Of a DNA stretch of 64,000 bases, positions 39,185 to 47,977 are shown piece after piece. The stretch is taken from assembly GCF_004341035.1 (NCBI RefSeq), contig NZ_SLXK01000014.1, forward strand, positions 27,532-91,531. The letters are read 5' to 3'. A program made the position numbers and the translations under genes. How positions within the stretch are numbered: the stretch's first letter is position 1; every line of letters begins with the position of its first letter. Source of the DNA: Scopulibacillus darangshiensis. GTDB lineage: Bacteria; Bacillota; Bacilli; Bacillales; Sporolactobacillaceae. The notes under the pieces are model-generated. The model worked only from the letters and a program-made list of their open reading frames with translations, did no database searches and was not told the DNA's origin.

Positions 39185-40135
39185 TTATTTTCCACCGAGC
39201 CCTTTGCCGCCTTTAGCCAAAATCGTCCAGTTTTGCCCAAAGTTATTCGTCGAAAAGATATCATTTTTCATTGTTGAGACAACGAGTTGTTTTGAATCTT
39301 TTGGATTTTGGGCGATGTATGAAATCGGATCTTGTTCAACCGATGACAATTCAATCGTCAGGTTTGAGCCAGGGTTATTAGGATCAATCCTCAACATTTT
39401 TGATTTCTCGGCAAAAGTCCCAGCCAGCAGCTCGCCGCCAAATCCGAAAGATAACGCTGTGACATTCTCATCAGGAAAAATATTTTTAAATGTTTTGCCG
39501 CTGTCCGTCGAATAGAAGACACCGAGACCCGTCCCGATCGCGACCACATTCTTTTTCTTGGGATCGACCGCGACGGCTGTCACCTTACCCTGTAAACCTT
39601 TTGCCTGAGCTTTAGTCCATGACTTGCCATCATCAAGTGTATAGTACAAACCAGGAGCATTCATTTTTGAATTCTTTTCAGGGTTGACCACATAAATGCC
39701 GTGCGAATAGTAGCTTGCCGCCATCAGATGGAAATCTGTTTCGCCCGCGAGTCCAAGGGTGCTTATTTTTTTACCGCTATTCGTCACTTTAACAAGACCG
39801 AGCGGATTTGCAAGCTTGGATCCCTCCCCCGGATGGCCGCTGCTGTAAAAGCCGTCATCGACCATGGAAAAGCCCATATAATCATTTTTATCACCAGCTA
39901 AATGCTTCCATCCATTTTTTTCATAGACGGCAACCCCGTCATGGACAGGAAGATAGAGATCCCCATTCGGCGTAAACGCCATGCCATGCAAATGTTCAAA
40001 CTCTATCGTGCTTTTGCCTGATTCACGCTGCAGGAAAAACAGCATGACCGCCACAAGAATAATGAAAATCGGAATAATAACAAAGAGACCTCCGAATCCT
40101 TTTTTGCCTCCCTGTTTGGTTTCCACTGCACTCAT
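39185..40135 (-). CDS. Membrane-anchored BNR/sialidase-like repeat protein (F510_1955 type)
   Basis: A 316-residue protein with an N-terminal transmembrane anchor (about residues 16-34, FVIIPIFIILVAVMLFF) and an outside beta-propeller. Repeated Asp-box-like segments are visible, such as YTLDDGKSWT, YSTDSGKTFK and STNNFGQNWT. Similar proteins are annotated as F510_1955-family glycosylhydrolases or photosystem-stability-like factors, but no glycosidase activity can be inferred here. It is monocistronic, on the same strand as the HAD gene. Confidence 0.8.
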   Translation of the reverse strand: MSAVETKQGGKKGFGGLFVIIPIFIILVAVMLFFLQRESGKSTIEFEHLHGMAFTPNGDLYLPVHDGVAVYEKNGWKHLAGDKNDYMGFSMVDDGFYSSGHPGEGSKLANPLGLVKVTNSGKKISTLGLAGETDFHLMAASYYSHGIYVVNPEKNSKMNAPGLYYTLDDGKSWTKAQAKGLQGKVTAVAVDPKKKNVVAIGTGLGVFYSTDSGKTFKNIFPDENVTALSFGFGGELLAGTFAEKSKMLRIDPNNPGSNLTIELSSVEQDPISYIAQNPKDSKQLVVSTMKNDIFSTNNFGQNWTILAKGGKGLGGK

Positions 40136-40332
40136 ATTTAAAATCTCCTTTAACTTGCTATTGAAAAAACCTCTTTTGCCATTGTTTCACTATCATTTAG
40201 ACTTCAACCATTTTTATCATAGACCACCTTAGACGCCATTTTCAATGGAATATGTCCTTTGTCAAAATCCTGCCATAAAATGCTACCTATTTCATTAATG
40301 TCAGGATCTCAATATTATTTAGTTTCAAAGCA

Positions 40333-40358
40333 AAAAACTTGCCAAGCGGCAAGTTTTT
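40333..40358 (-). terminator. Terminator of the feo operon
   Basis: AAAAACTTGCC and GGCAAGTTTTT flank AAGC and start right after the stop of the Cys-rich gene; the T tract is on the minus strand. Confidence 0.9.
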
Positions 40359-40559
40359 CTAACGATGGATAGGTTTTTGTTCTAAATTTTGCAGCATTTC
40401 TTGTCTCGTTTCCGGTGAAACCGTCGAGCAGCCGGATTGACATGTTTTATTGAGTGAACACCCGGCACATTGTCCTTGCTTGCTCTTCTTTATAAAACGA
40501 ATTAACGTCCAAATCGCGTATCCGAAAATAATAACGCCAATAATAATACTGAAAATCAT
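40359..40559 (-). CDS. FeoB-associated Cys-rich membrane protein
   Basis: A 66-residue protein with one N-terminal transmembrane helix (MIFSIIIGVIIFGYAIWTLI) and a small cysteine-rich tail (CAGCSLNKTCQSGC). This family is found next to feoB and is thought to help ferrous iron transport, perhaps like FeoC. It starts 15 bases after feoB and ends at the operon terminator. Confidence 0.9.
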   Translation of the reverse strand: MIFSIIIGVIIFGYAIWTLIRFIKKSKQGQCAGCSLNKTCQSGCSTVSPETRQEMLQNLEQKPIHR

Positions 40560-40574
40560 CTAACCTCTCCCCTC

Positions 40575-42575
40575 TTAGTGGAGCCCGAGCCATTGCCCGC
40601 CTTGGTACACAACCAAGGATAGCAAATATGCTACAACTAAGGCGTAACCAATTGAGAATGCTGTCCATTTCTTTGAACCTGCTTCTTTTTGAATGACCGC
40701 AACCGTTGAAAGACACGGCACATATAACAAAATAAAGACCATGAAGCTATAGGCCTGAAGCGGTGTGTAGAAGTGTGAAATGATGCCCGTCAGTGTTTGC
40801 CCGTCCGGCACAAAATAAAGGACGTTCATTGTTGAGACAACAACTTCCTTTGCCAAGAACCCTGTGACCAGGGCGCCTGCCGCCTGCCAAGTCCCGAATC
40901 CGATCGGGGCAAGCAGCGGCGCAATATAGCCGCAAATAACCGCCATAAAGCTTTCATCAATCGGAACATCGAAGCCGTGCGGCCCGGCATATGATAAAAA
41001 CCAAATCGCAACTGTTCCGCCAAAGATGAATGTCCCAGCTTTTCTGACAAAGCCCTTGCCTTTGTCCCATGTGCTCCTTAAAAGGGTTCTGGCCTGCGGG
41101 ATCCGATAGGGCGGCAATTCAATGACGAAGACTGATCCTTCACTTTTTATAAAAAAGGTGAAAATTTTGGCTAACACGAGTGCCACAATAATTCCCAAAA
41201 CATATAATGAAAGGACGATCAACGCCTGATGTTTTTCAAAGAAAGCTGCGACAAATAAGCTGTAAACCGATAAGCGTGCCGAGCAGGACATTAAAGGGGT
41301 TAAAAGTGTCGTCAAGAGCCGCTCTTTTGGCTGTTCAATCGTTCGCGCCGCCATGATCCCCGGCACATTGCAGCCAAAGCCAATGATCAGCGGGATAAAG
41401 GCTTTGCCGTTCAAACCGACCGATTCCATCACCCGGTCCATTACCATGGCCACCCGCGCCATATAACCTGAATCCTCAATCAGCGAGATGAAGAAAAAGA
41501 GAATAAAGATTTGCGGCACAAAGACTAAGACACCGCCAACACCGGCAACGATTCCATCAAGGATGACGCTTTGTATGAAAGGGGTCGCATGGACATTTGT
41601 TAATCCTGCCTTTAGCCAATCTGTCAGCGGACCTGATATGAATGCGTCAAGACCGTCTGATAACGGGGTTCCTAACCAATTGAATGTCAAGGTAAAGACT
41701 AGGAACATTAACAATAAGAAAATCGGAATGCCAAGAAATTTATTTGTCACAACAGCGTCAATCGTCTGCGTAAATGTCCGGCCGCTTGTCTGTCCCTTTT
41801 CAACAGACTCCGCAACTACTTCCGATATGAACTGCTGCCTTTTCGCATATAAATACTGTTTAATTGATTTTGTGTCTTTTTCTATAATTATCTGTGATTC
41901 AAGCTCAGTGCATATCTTGTTAAGCTGTTCCTTGTCAATAAGGGATGTCAGATTTTCACGGACAACTTTATTCCCTTCAAGGAACTGAAGCGAGAGCCAT
42001 CTCTTGTTAAGTCTCACATCTTCTGGCATGAGCGACACAAGCTGATCGATGCTTTCCTCAACCTTTTCCCCATAATCGATATGTAAAGGTTCAGCATCTT
42101 CTTCCCGTGGTGTAAGCTGTTTCGAAAGGAATTGGCATTTTTTCCCAGTTCGTGCCACAATGGGAATAACGCTTGCTCCAAGCTTCTTTCCCAACGCCTT
42201 CTCATCAATATGGATTCCCCGGCTTTTGGCAACATCAATCATGTTCAGACCGATCACAACCGGCTTTCCAAACTCTAATAATTGTATCGTTAAATGCAAA
42301 TTCCTCTCTAATTGAGAAGCATCCACTATATTTAACGCAACTGAGAATGATTCATTAAGCAGAAACTGCGTTGCAATCCCTTCATCTTTCGAAAGCGGAT
42401 TTAAAGAATAGATTCCTGGCAAATCAATGAGACGCCCGGCTGACTCCTTAAGGATCCCCACTTTCTTCTCAACGGTGACGCCGCTCCAGTTTCCAACGTA
42501 TTCATAAGAACCTGTCAGAATATTAAAAAGGGATGTTTTTCCCGTGTTTGGGTTACCGAATAGTGCGACTTCCAT
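40575..42575 (-). CDS. feoB: Ferrous iron transporter FeoB
   Basis: Inner-membrane Fe(II) importer with an N-terminal G protein. G1 GNPNTGKTS (residues 7-15), G3 DLPG and G4 NMID are visible, followed by the helical domain and a core of about eight membrane helices with two Gate regions (ESVGLNGKAFIPLIIGFGCNVPGIMAARTI). ATG 42575 overlaps the feoA TGA by one base (TGATG), giving 666 residues; an open frame extends 21 codons upstream into feoA but is not the start. It is Fur-controlled through the box at 42819. Confidence 0.96.
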   Translation of the reverse strand: MEVALFGNPNTGKTSLFNILTGSYEYVGNWSGVTVEKKVGILKESAGRLIDLPGIYSLNPLSKDEGIATQFLLNESFSVALNIVDASQLERNLHLTIQLLEFGKPVVIGLNMIDVAKSRGIHIDEKALGKKLGASVIPIVARTGKKCQFLSKQLTPREEDAEPLHIDYGEKVEESIDQLVSLMPEDVRLNKRWLSLQFLEGNKVVRENLTSLIDKEQLNKICTELESQIIIEKDTKSIKQYLYAKRQQFISEVVAESVEKGQTSGRTFTQTIDAVVTNKFLGIPIFLLLMFLVFTLTFNWLGTPLSDGLDAFISGPLTDWLKAGLTNVHATPFIQSVILDGIVAGVGGVLVFVPQIFILFFFISLIEDSGYMARVAMVMDRVMESVGLNGKAFIPLIIGFGCNVPGIMAARTIEQPKERLLTTLLTPLMSCSARLSVYSLFVAAFFEKHQALIVLSLYVLGIIVALVLAKIFTFFIKSEGSVFVIELPPYRIPQARTLLRSTWDKGKGFVRKAGTFIFGGTVAIWFLSYAGPHGFDVPIDESFMAVICGYIAPLLAPIGFGTWQAAGALVTGFLAKEVVVSTMNVLYFVPDGQTLTGIISHFYTPLQAYSFMVFILLYVPCLSTVAVIQKEAGSKKWTAFSIGYALVVAYLLSLVVYQGGQWLGLH

Positions 42576-42808
42576 CAGGATTGTTCCACCTGTATGCACA
42601 TTGCTTCTTTTCTGCGAATGCCAATGCACTGCCCGCATGCTTCAAGCATACATGGCCCGCCGAATGGCAAAGCATATTTATAACAAACCTCTTTCCCTTC
42701 CAAAACGCCAAAATCAAGCAGTCTGCTTTGGACGAGTGCGGTAACTTTTGAAACATCAGTAATTTTCCCTTTATCACCAGGTTTTAGCTCTGTTAGTATC
42801 ATTGTCAT
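42575..42808 (-). CDS. feoA: Ferrous iron transport protein FeoA
   Basis: Small cytosolic SH3-like protein required by FeoB, 77 residues. LTELKPGDKGKITDV and RLLDFGVLEGKEV are the family core. Unusually for FeoA it carries several cysteines near its C-terminus (CMLEACGQCIGIRRKEAMC), resembling a metal or redox site. It is the first gene behind a perfect Fur box and overlaps feoB. Confidence 0.93.
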   Translation of the reverse strand: MTMILTELKPGDKGKITDVSKVTALVQSRLLDFGVLEGKEVCYKYALPFGGPCMLEACGQCIGIRRKEAMCIQVEQS

Positions 42809-42818
42809 TTCCCCCGAA

Positions 42819-42837
42819 GATAATGATAATCATTATC
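42819..42837. promoter_or_regulatory. Fur box upstream of feoA
   Basis: GATAATGATAATCATTATC is identical to the 19-base Fur consensus. It lies 11 bases before the feoA start on the minus strand. Confidence 0.95.
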
Positions 42838-42990
42838 ACTATCATAATTGAAAATGACTTGCTTTGTAAAGTGTTTTTTCTAAAGACATCATTAACAATT
42901 TTATCAATATGAACAGAAGGGTCCGAATAAAGATAAATGAAAAGGCTGATTCTAACCCTATAAAATACTTGACATCTTGGAGGAACAGCT

Positions 42991-43689
42991 ATGGCACCAG
43001 TCATTGGGTTAACCGCTGATATCGAATCAAAGAAGGTATATGTAAAAGAAGATTATCTGACAGCCATTATCAATGCCGGGGGAACACCGATCATCTTTCC
43101 CCATACAACGGATCCGGTCATGATTCAAGGGTTGATGGATAAAGTGGATGGCTTATTGTTAACCGGCGGCGCTGACATCGACCCTTCCCTTTATGGCGAA
43201 GAGCCTTTGCTTGGGCTTGGCCAGCTGACACCCAATAGAGATCAATTTGAGATGCAATTAGTCAAAACCGCTTTTCAAAAACAATGCCCGATTCTCGCGA
43301 TTTGCCGGGGAAATAGCATGCTGAACATCGCTCGCGGCGGAAGCTCGTATCAGGACATCAACAGCCAATTGAGCAATTTGGTTCAGCACAAGCAACTGGC
43401 ACCGCGGGATCACCTATCTCACGGCATTCAGATTGAACAAGGCTCCCGCTTAAATCAGGTTCTAGGTGCAGATAGAATTAAGGTGAATAGCTTTCATCAT
43501 CAGGCTATAAAAGAGGTTGCTCCGGGATTTCGGGTTTCTGCTGTGGCAAGTGATGGCGTTATCGAGGGGATTGAGAGTGTGAACGAACCTTTTGTGATCG
43601 GTGTCCAATGGCATCCTGGAAGTCTGATACAAGAGGATCATTACGCGCAGAAGCTGTTTCTTGCTTTTATTCAGGCATGTATGGGTTAA
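42991..43689 (+). CDS. Class I glutamine-amidotransferase-like hydrolase (PuuD/peptidase C26 type)
   Basis: Related to gamma-glutamyl-GABA hydrolases, which cleave gamma-glutamyl amides. LLLTGGADIDPSLYG, the nucleophile region ILAICRGNSMLNIARGG (Cys about 109) and SFHHQAIKEVAPGF are typical. The usual GVQWHPE is GVQWHPG here, so the triad histidine is present but the glutamate is replaced by glycine. It is 232 residues and monocistronic. The enzyme may be inactive or use another acid (an E lies four residues on). A substrate cannot be assigned. Confidence 0.85.
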   Translation: MAPVIGLTADIESKKVYVKEDYLTAIINAGGTPIIFPHTTDPVMIQGLMDKVDGLLLTGGADIDPSLYGEEPLLGLGQLTPNRDQFEMQLVKTAFQKQCPILAICRGNSMLNIARGGSSYQDINSQLSNLVQHKQLAPRDHLSHGIQIEQGSRLNQVLGADRIKVNSFHHQAIKEVAPGFRVSAVASDGVIEGIESVNEPFVIGVQWHPGSLIQEDHYAQKLFLAFIQACMG

Positions 43690-43743
43690 GCCTCCCCACC
43701 AAAATAACAGGAGTGAGCCGCAACGGCCCTCTCCCTTATCATG

Positions 43744-44535
43744 TTAGTCACCATCAAATATGTCGAAAACCCCGCCGAGCACACTGCCTTCACCTTGACT
43801 TCTGCCAATAGGATTTTGCGGCATGGCACTGAAGACACGGCTTGCCAAGCGGCTGAACGGCAGTGACTGCACCCATACCGTCCCTGGTCCGCGAAGAGTG
43901 GCAAAGAACAACCCCTCACCGCCGAACAGCGCGGTTTTGATGCCTTTTACGAATTCAATTTCATATGATACACCTCTTGTCATCCCAACCAAACAGCCGG
44001 TATCGACTCTAAGCATCTCACCTTCTGAAAGGGTGACTTCTTTCATCGTCCCGCCTGCATGAATAAAAGCCATCCCGTCACCTTCAAGCTTCTCCATAAT
44101 GAAGCCTTCACCGCCGAAGAAACCAGTGCCAAGCTTTCTTTGAAATTCGATGCCGACTGTTACACCTTTTGCTGCACAAAGAAAGGCGTCCTTCTGACAA
44201 ATGATTTCCCCGCCATTCAAGCTCAAATCGAGCGGAATGATTTTCCCAGGATAAGGCGCCGCAAATGACACATGCTTTTTCCCTGAGGCACTGTTGGTAA
44301 ATGCCGTCATAAATAAGCTTTCACCCGTCAATAATCGCTTCCCTGCTCCGAATAGTTTCCCCATAAAGCCTTTCTGGCCGCTGCCGTCGCCAAAGATCGT
44401 TTCCATTGATACCCCGTCTTCCATCATCATCAAGCTGCCTGCTTCAGCGATCGTTGTTTCTTCGGGATCAAGCTCGATTTCAACAAATTGCATGTCATCA
44501 CCATAAATTTTATAATCTATTTCGTGATTGTTCAT
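43744..44535 (-). CDS. AIM24/TIGR00266-family protein
   Basis: A 263-residue beta-rich protein of the AIM24 family, function not established. Repeated glycine-rich blocks are visible: [36 protein letters not shown] and [24 protein letters not shown]. No signal peptide. It is convergent with the amidotransferase-like gene and divergent from bcrC. Confidence 0.9.
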   Translation of the reverse strand: MNNHEIDYKIYGDDMQFVEIELDPEETTIAEAGSLMMMEDGVSMETIFGDGSGQKGFMGKLFGAGKRLLTGESLFMTAFTNSASGKKHVSFAAPYPGKIIPLDLSLNGGEIICQKDAFLCAAKGVTVGIEFQRKLGTGFFGGEGFIMEKLEGDGMAFIHAGGTMKEVTLSEGEMLRVDTGCLVGMTRGVSYEIEFVKGIKTALFGGEGLFFATLRGPGTVWVQSLPFSRLASRVFSAMPQNPIGRSQGEGSVLGGVFDIFDGD

Positions 44536-44629
44536 AATTACCTCCTAGTCACAAGAAGAGTTTTATACTAAAATTATAGATGCCATTGAAAAAACTTTCC
44601 AGTATTTTTTGATTACCTTGCATCTTATT

Positions 44630-44658
44630 TGAACTTTTCATAGGTGAATTTAGTCTTT
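44630..44658 (+). promoter_or_regulatory. Candidate ECF sigma promoter of bcrC
   Basis: TGAACTTTT, 14 bases, then GTCTTT. The same motif with identical spacing precedes the ECF sigma gene at 57613. BcrC is a known ECF (SigM/SigX) target in B. subtilis. Confidence 0.55.
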
Positions 44659-44692
44659 ACTTATAAAATCATAAAAAATTAAGGAGTACAAC

Positions 44693-45304
44693 ATGAATTG
44701 GTTTGATAACACAGTCTATCACGCAATAAACGGTTTATCGGGAAATGTCCCTTGGGTTGACGACGTTTTCGCTTTCATTTCTGAATATGCTTTGGAAATC
44801 TACGCTTTATTATTTATTGTCTTTTGGTTTACCTTGCCGAGGTCCAAGCCTGAATCACGGCACACGCTCGTCCTTGCTGTTTTCTCAGGTATTATTGCCT
44901 TAGTTATTAATTTTATCATCGCACATATCTGGGCACGGCCGCGGCCGTTCGTCTCATTGCCTGACGGATCCTTTAACCAGCTGATCCCGCACGCTGCTGA
45001 TGCCTCATTCCCAAGCGACCACACATCAGGCAGCTTCGGTTTTGCCGCTGCAGCCTGGGGACGCAATAAGTGGATCAGCCGAACGTTCACAACCCTTGCT
45101 ATTCTCGTTATGTTTTCCAGGGTGTACACAGGCGTCCATTGGCCGACCGACGTCCTCGCAAGCGTTGTCGTCGGAACCATCGCCGGTATGCTAGTTAAGA
45201 GATTTTCAAAGTTCTTCTACCCGCTGACCAACTTCGGCCTGAAGCTCTTCCGCTTGCAGCCGAAAAGAGACAACCGTCATGTGTCACAGCGGTTGAATAA
45301 ATAA
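44693..45304 (+). CDS. bcrC: Undecaprenyl-diphosphatase BcrC (PAP2 family)
   Basis: Membrane phosphatase that recycles undecaprenyl pyrophosphate for cell-wall synthesis and gives bacitracin resistance. PAP2 motifs are ARPRPF (about 82-87), FPSDHTSG and SRVYTGVHWPTD. About five membrane helices in 203 residues match BcrC. AAGGAG lies upstream. The ECF-like promoter suggests induction by cell-envelope stress. Confidence 0.93.
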   Translation: MNWFDNTVYHAINGLSGNVPWVDDVFAFISEYALEIYALLFIVFWFTLPRSKPESRHTLVLAVFSGIIALVINFIIAHIWARPRPFVSLPDGSFNQLIPHAADASFPSDHTSGSFGFAAAAWGRNKWISRTFTTLAILVMFSRVYTGVHWPTDVLASVVVGTIAGMLVKRFSKFFYPLTNFGLKLFRLQPKRDNRHVSQRLNK

Positions 45305-45469
45305 TTTTCCAGGGCTGCCATATATTTATGGCAGCTTTTTTTAACAAAACTCCCTCGCCAAAACCGTATCACCCCTTGCAAATTTTCCATTCTCAACATG
45401 AAGCTTGATCAGTTTCACACCAGACAACTGTTTTTTACTTATCATTATCCCATATGAATGATATTTATG

Positions 45470-45497
45470 TTGTATTTTTTCCGCAATTTCGTAAAAT
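45470..45497 (+). promoter_or_regulatory. Promoter of the leader peptide-MFS unit
   Basis: TTGTAT (45470-45475) and TAAAAT (45492-45497) are spaced by 16 bases. The predicted start near 45504 gives an mRNA beginning about 24 bases before the leader ATG. Confidence 0.72.
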
Positions 45498-45527
45498 GGA
45501 AATAGAACACAAGGAGGATGAATTACT

Positions 45528-45593
45528 ATGCAAAAAAACATGACGAAGTGCCCTACTTTTAAATCTGAAATGGGGATCGCGCTTTTCTTATAA
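45528..45593 (+). CDS. Twenty-one-codon leader peptide of the MFS gene
   Basis: ATG at 45528 is preceded by AAGGAGG with ten-base spacing, stronger than most genes here. The peptide begins MQKNMTKCPTFK and ends GIALFL before TAA. Its codons 12-17 form the left arm of a 16-pair hairpin. This is the layout of ribosome-stalling leaders of antibiotic-resistance genes. The peptide matches no leader I know. Confidence 0.72.
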   Translation: MQKNMTKCPTFKSEMGIALFL

Positions 45594-45655
45594 TAAATAG
45601 CTAAATCTCCGTTTCAGGTTCTCTGTCTATGTATAAAGAGTAACCAAAAACGGAG
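45562..45655 (+). promoter_or_regulatory. Translational attenuator with two exclusive hairpins
   Basis: Arm 1 (45562-45577, in the leader ORF) pairs with arm 2 (45605-45620) over 16 pairs including G-U pairs. Part of arm 2, CTCCGTTT (45607-45614), also pairs perfectly with AAACGGAG (45648-45655), which contains the Shine-Dalgarno of the MFS gene. If a ribosome stalls on arm 1, arm 2 is freed and should mask the MFS site; if arm 1:2 forms, the site is open. A drug-dependent switch is likely, but its polarity depends on where stalling occurs. Confidence 0.7.
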
Positions 45656-45668
45656 GAACAATAAATAA

Positions 45669-46895
45669 ATGGACATTTTATCAAAAAGTAAGTTAAGACC
45701 ATTAGCGGAACATAATGCTAACATTTTATTTTGGGCAACGATGTTTGGCCGGATCAGCTTTCTAGAGCCGGTTCTCGTATTATTTTATTTTGAACGCGGC
45801 TTGAATGCCGGACATATTTTTGCTCTTCTGCTCTGCTTTAGCATTTCCGTATTGATTTTCGAAGTGCCTACAGGGGCCTTCGCCGACCGGTTCGGACCTA
45901 AGCTGTCCTTTATTATTGGCAGTGCCATCAATATCGTCTCTAAGGTATTATTGCTTTTCGCCTTTGATCCTTGGCTCTTCTACTTGAGCCGGTTGCTTGA
46001 CGGGTTGTCCGCAACCTTTTTCTCGGGCTCGGATGAGGCTTTGATCTATGAATCTCTTAAGGAGACGAATCAGCAGGATAAGATGAGTAACATTTGGGGA
46101 AAAATCGAATCCGCAGCGTTCATTCCGATGATCGTTAGTTTTGTGCTTGGCGGGGTGCTTGCGAAGGATTTATTAGATTGGCAGTTTATGTTGCTTATCT
46201 CTTTTGGTGTTGCTTTTCACCTGATCCAGTTTGTCATTTTATTTCGGATTGAGACGCCGAAAGGGTCTGGCGGCTGCCGGGATCATCCCTTTAAGCATGT
46301 TAGCCGGGGCATCAGAATTATAAAAAGACAGCCGGATCTCATCCGTTTATTTCTGAACTTTACAGTTGTGATGATCCCTACGTTTGTTTTCGCCAAATTT
46401 GATCAGCCCTATCTGACAGATGCCGGCTTGCCTGTGGCATGGCTTGGTGTGATTTATGCAGCGGGAGCTTTGATCAGCTTAATCCTTTCGAGAAATATCG
46501 GGCGGCTGGAAAAACTGTTCCCAAGACCCGTAATTTTGGTCGGGAACGGGCTTTTCGTTGCAGCTGCACTCGCGGCAGGAGCCTTTTTCCTAAACCATCT
46601 TATACTCGCGATGCTCGTCCTTACCATTGTGAAAACCTCGACTGCCATTCGTTACCCAGTCTATTCACAGATGACGAATGATTACATTCCGTCAGGAAGC
46701 CGGGCAACGACGATCTCGCTGCTGTCTGTTATGGACTCCGTGCTTGATATCGTTATATTCGGTCTGTTGTCGGTGACAGCGGGTCTAGGACTGAGGGCGA
46801 TTTTCATCGGATGCGCTGTTATTATTCTCATCGGGTCTGTAATTCCTATCAGGGAAAAGGCAGTTATACCGTATAATATTAATGACGAAGGATAA
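45669..46895 (+). CDS. MFS exporter, probable drug efflux
   Basis: Major facilitator with 12 predicted helices in 408 residues. FEVPTGAFADRFGPKLSFIIG is the motif A loop between helices 2 and 3, and SRLLDGLSATFFSGSDEALIYESL follows. This resembles MFS groups containing macrolide and other drug exporters. CGGAGG lies 12 bases upstream of the ATG and is part of the attenuator stem. The leader peptide strongly suggests induction by a ribosome-targeting antibiotic. Substrate unknown. Confidence 0.85.
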   Translation: MDILSKSKLRPLAEHNANILFWATMFGRISFLEPVLVLFYFERGLNAGHIFALLLCFSISVLIFEVPTGAFADRFGPKLSFIIGSAINIVSKVLLLFAFDPWLFYLSRLLDGLSATFFSGSDEALIYESLKETNQQDKMSNIWGKIESAAFIPMIVSFVLGGVLAKDLLDWQFMLLISFGVAFHLIQFVILFRIETPKGSGGCRDHPFKHVSRGIRIIKRQPDLIRLFLNFTVVMIPTFVFAKFDQPYLTDAGLPVAWLGVIYAAGALISLILSRNIGRLEKLFPRPVILVGNGLFVAAALAAGAFFLNHLILAMLVLTIVKTSTAIRYPVYSQMTNDYIPSGSRATTISLLSVMDSVLDIVIFGLLSVTAGLGLRAIFIGCAVIILIGSVIPIREKAVIPYNINDEG

Positions 46896-46900
46896 AACGT

Positions 46901-46937
46901 AAGCGTGTAATGCTATGAGTAGCTTTACACGCTTTTT
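46901..46937 (+). terminator. Intrinsic terminator of the MFS gene
   Basis: AAGCGTGTAA and TTACACGCTT form a ten-pair stem followed by TTTTT, five bases after the stop codon. Confidence 0.9.
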
Positions 46938-47050
46938 GTTTGTTCTAAAGATTGCCTTTCCCCGTACAAGGGCATCATTCGCCTGCTTTGCCTTTAGCAC
47001 ATTATTTCCTTTCGCATATGATAAATCAGCCTAAGAAGAGGAGGAAAAAT

Positions 47051-47635
47051 ATGCACTGGCTTGCTATTATCGTGCTTGGATTAGCTTCCAGTCTTGATAA
47101 CCTTGGGATTGGGCTAACATATGGGCTTAGGGGAAAGCGAATTTCAGTCCTATCTAATGGTGTCATTACCGTCATTGCGATGCTGCTGTCCTTTGTATCT
47201 CTCTACATCGGGAAATCGGTCAATTGTGTGATTCCGATTACAGCAGCCAATGCTATTGGGGGGGCCATCATCACTCTCATCGGACTTTGGACAATAGGAA
47301 TGACCATCTATCAAAAGCCCCAATCAAGCTTAACAGAAGTCATGACCCATCCTGATAAGGTTGACAAGGATCATAACGATGTCATTTCAATTAGTGAGGC
47401 TGCGGTATTAGGACTCGCGCTATCGCTGAACGCCATTGGCACGGCTTTTGGCGCAGGTGTGACGGGGCTCAATCCGATTTTGACGACCCTTGCGATCGGC
47501 GTTTTTTCCTTCTTTTCTATTGAATCCGGGGTTCGCTTCGGCATGCGAATGAATCGAAGCAGTGTTGGGAAATATACTAGCTTGCTTTCAGGTCTATTTC
47601 TGATCATTATCGGCATTCGTGAAATACTGATTTAA
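47051..47635 (+). CDS. ytaF: YtaF/MntP-family sporulation membrane protein
   Basis: Six-helix membrane protein related to MntP manganese exporters. The paired motifs LASSLDNLGIGLTYGLRG and LALSLNAIGTAFGAGVTGL (Asp in the first, Asn in the second) mark the duplicated fold. ATG 47051 has GAGGAGG six bases before it, giving 194 residues; the open frame to 46952 has no ribosome site. YtaF-like proteins are linked to sporulation, supporting a spore-forming host. Transport substrate is unproven. Confidence 0.87.
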   Translation: MHWLAIIVLGLASSLDNLGIGLTYGLRGKRISVLSNGVITVIAMLLSFVSLYIGKSVNCVIPITAANAIGGAIITLIGLWTIGMTIYQKPQSSLTEVMTHPDKVDKDHNDVISISEAAVLGLALSLNAIGTAFGAGVTGLNPILTTLAIGVFSFFSIESGVRFGMRMNRSSVGKYTSLLSGLFLIIIGIREILI

Positions 47636-47643
47636 GAAAAAAC

Positions 47644-47680
47644 AAGCCCAGCTTTCTTTTTGCTGAAAGCTAGGCTTCTT
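47644..47680 (+). terminator. Terminator of ytaF
   Basis: AAGCCCAGCTTTC and GAAAGCTAGGCTT pair with one mismatch and are followed by CTTCCCTTT, eight bases after the stop. Confidence 0.7.
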
Positions 47681-47727
47681 CCCTTTCATTGTACCACATT
47701 CCCTGCATAGTTTTTAGACTTTTCTTA

Positions 47728-47763
47728 AGGGGGCGCAGTACCGGTGGCCCCCTGCTTTTTTTA
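47728..47763 (+). other. Isolated GC-rich hairpin with T tract, in a gene-free 0.5 kb
   Basis: GGGGGC and GCCCCC flank a short loop and are followed by TGCTTTTTTT, a terminator-like structure with no gene directly upstream on the plus strand. The gap 47636-48176 holds this, the inverted repeat at 47978 and a low-quality 85-codon minus frame that I do not call. Confidence 0.5.
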
Positions 47764-47977
47764 TCGTTCAAAGAAACTATAAAATGGTTCACTGATTTAT
47801 TATAGGACTCAGAGAGGATGTCTACTAATTGTGGAAACCGTCCGCGACCATATTTACGGACCTCATTAATACCGATTATTGATGGAAAATGAGCATTTTT
47901 AGGCATAAAAACCTTAAAAATCATCAAAATGGAAAGGTTATTATAATTTATCCAGAGTTAATAGACAGCCTCTCAGA

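Noticed and set aside
41488..41988. 166-codon plus-strand frame inside feoB
   Set aside because: Antisense shadow of feoB; no domain or ribosome site.
47670..47927. 85-codon minus-strand frame between ytaF and kynA
   Set aside because: No ribosome site, it overlaps the ytaF terminator and the GC-rich hairpin, and the product has no recognisable domain.
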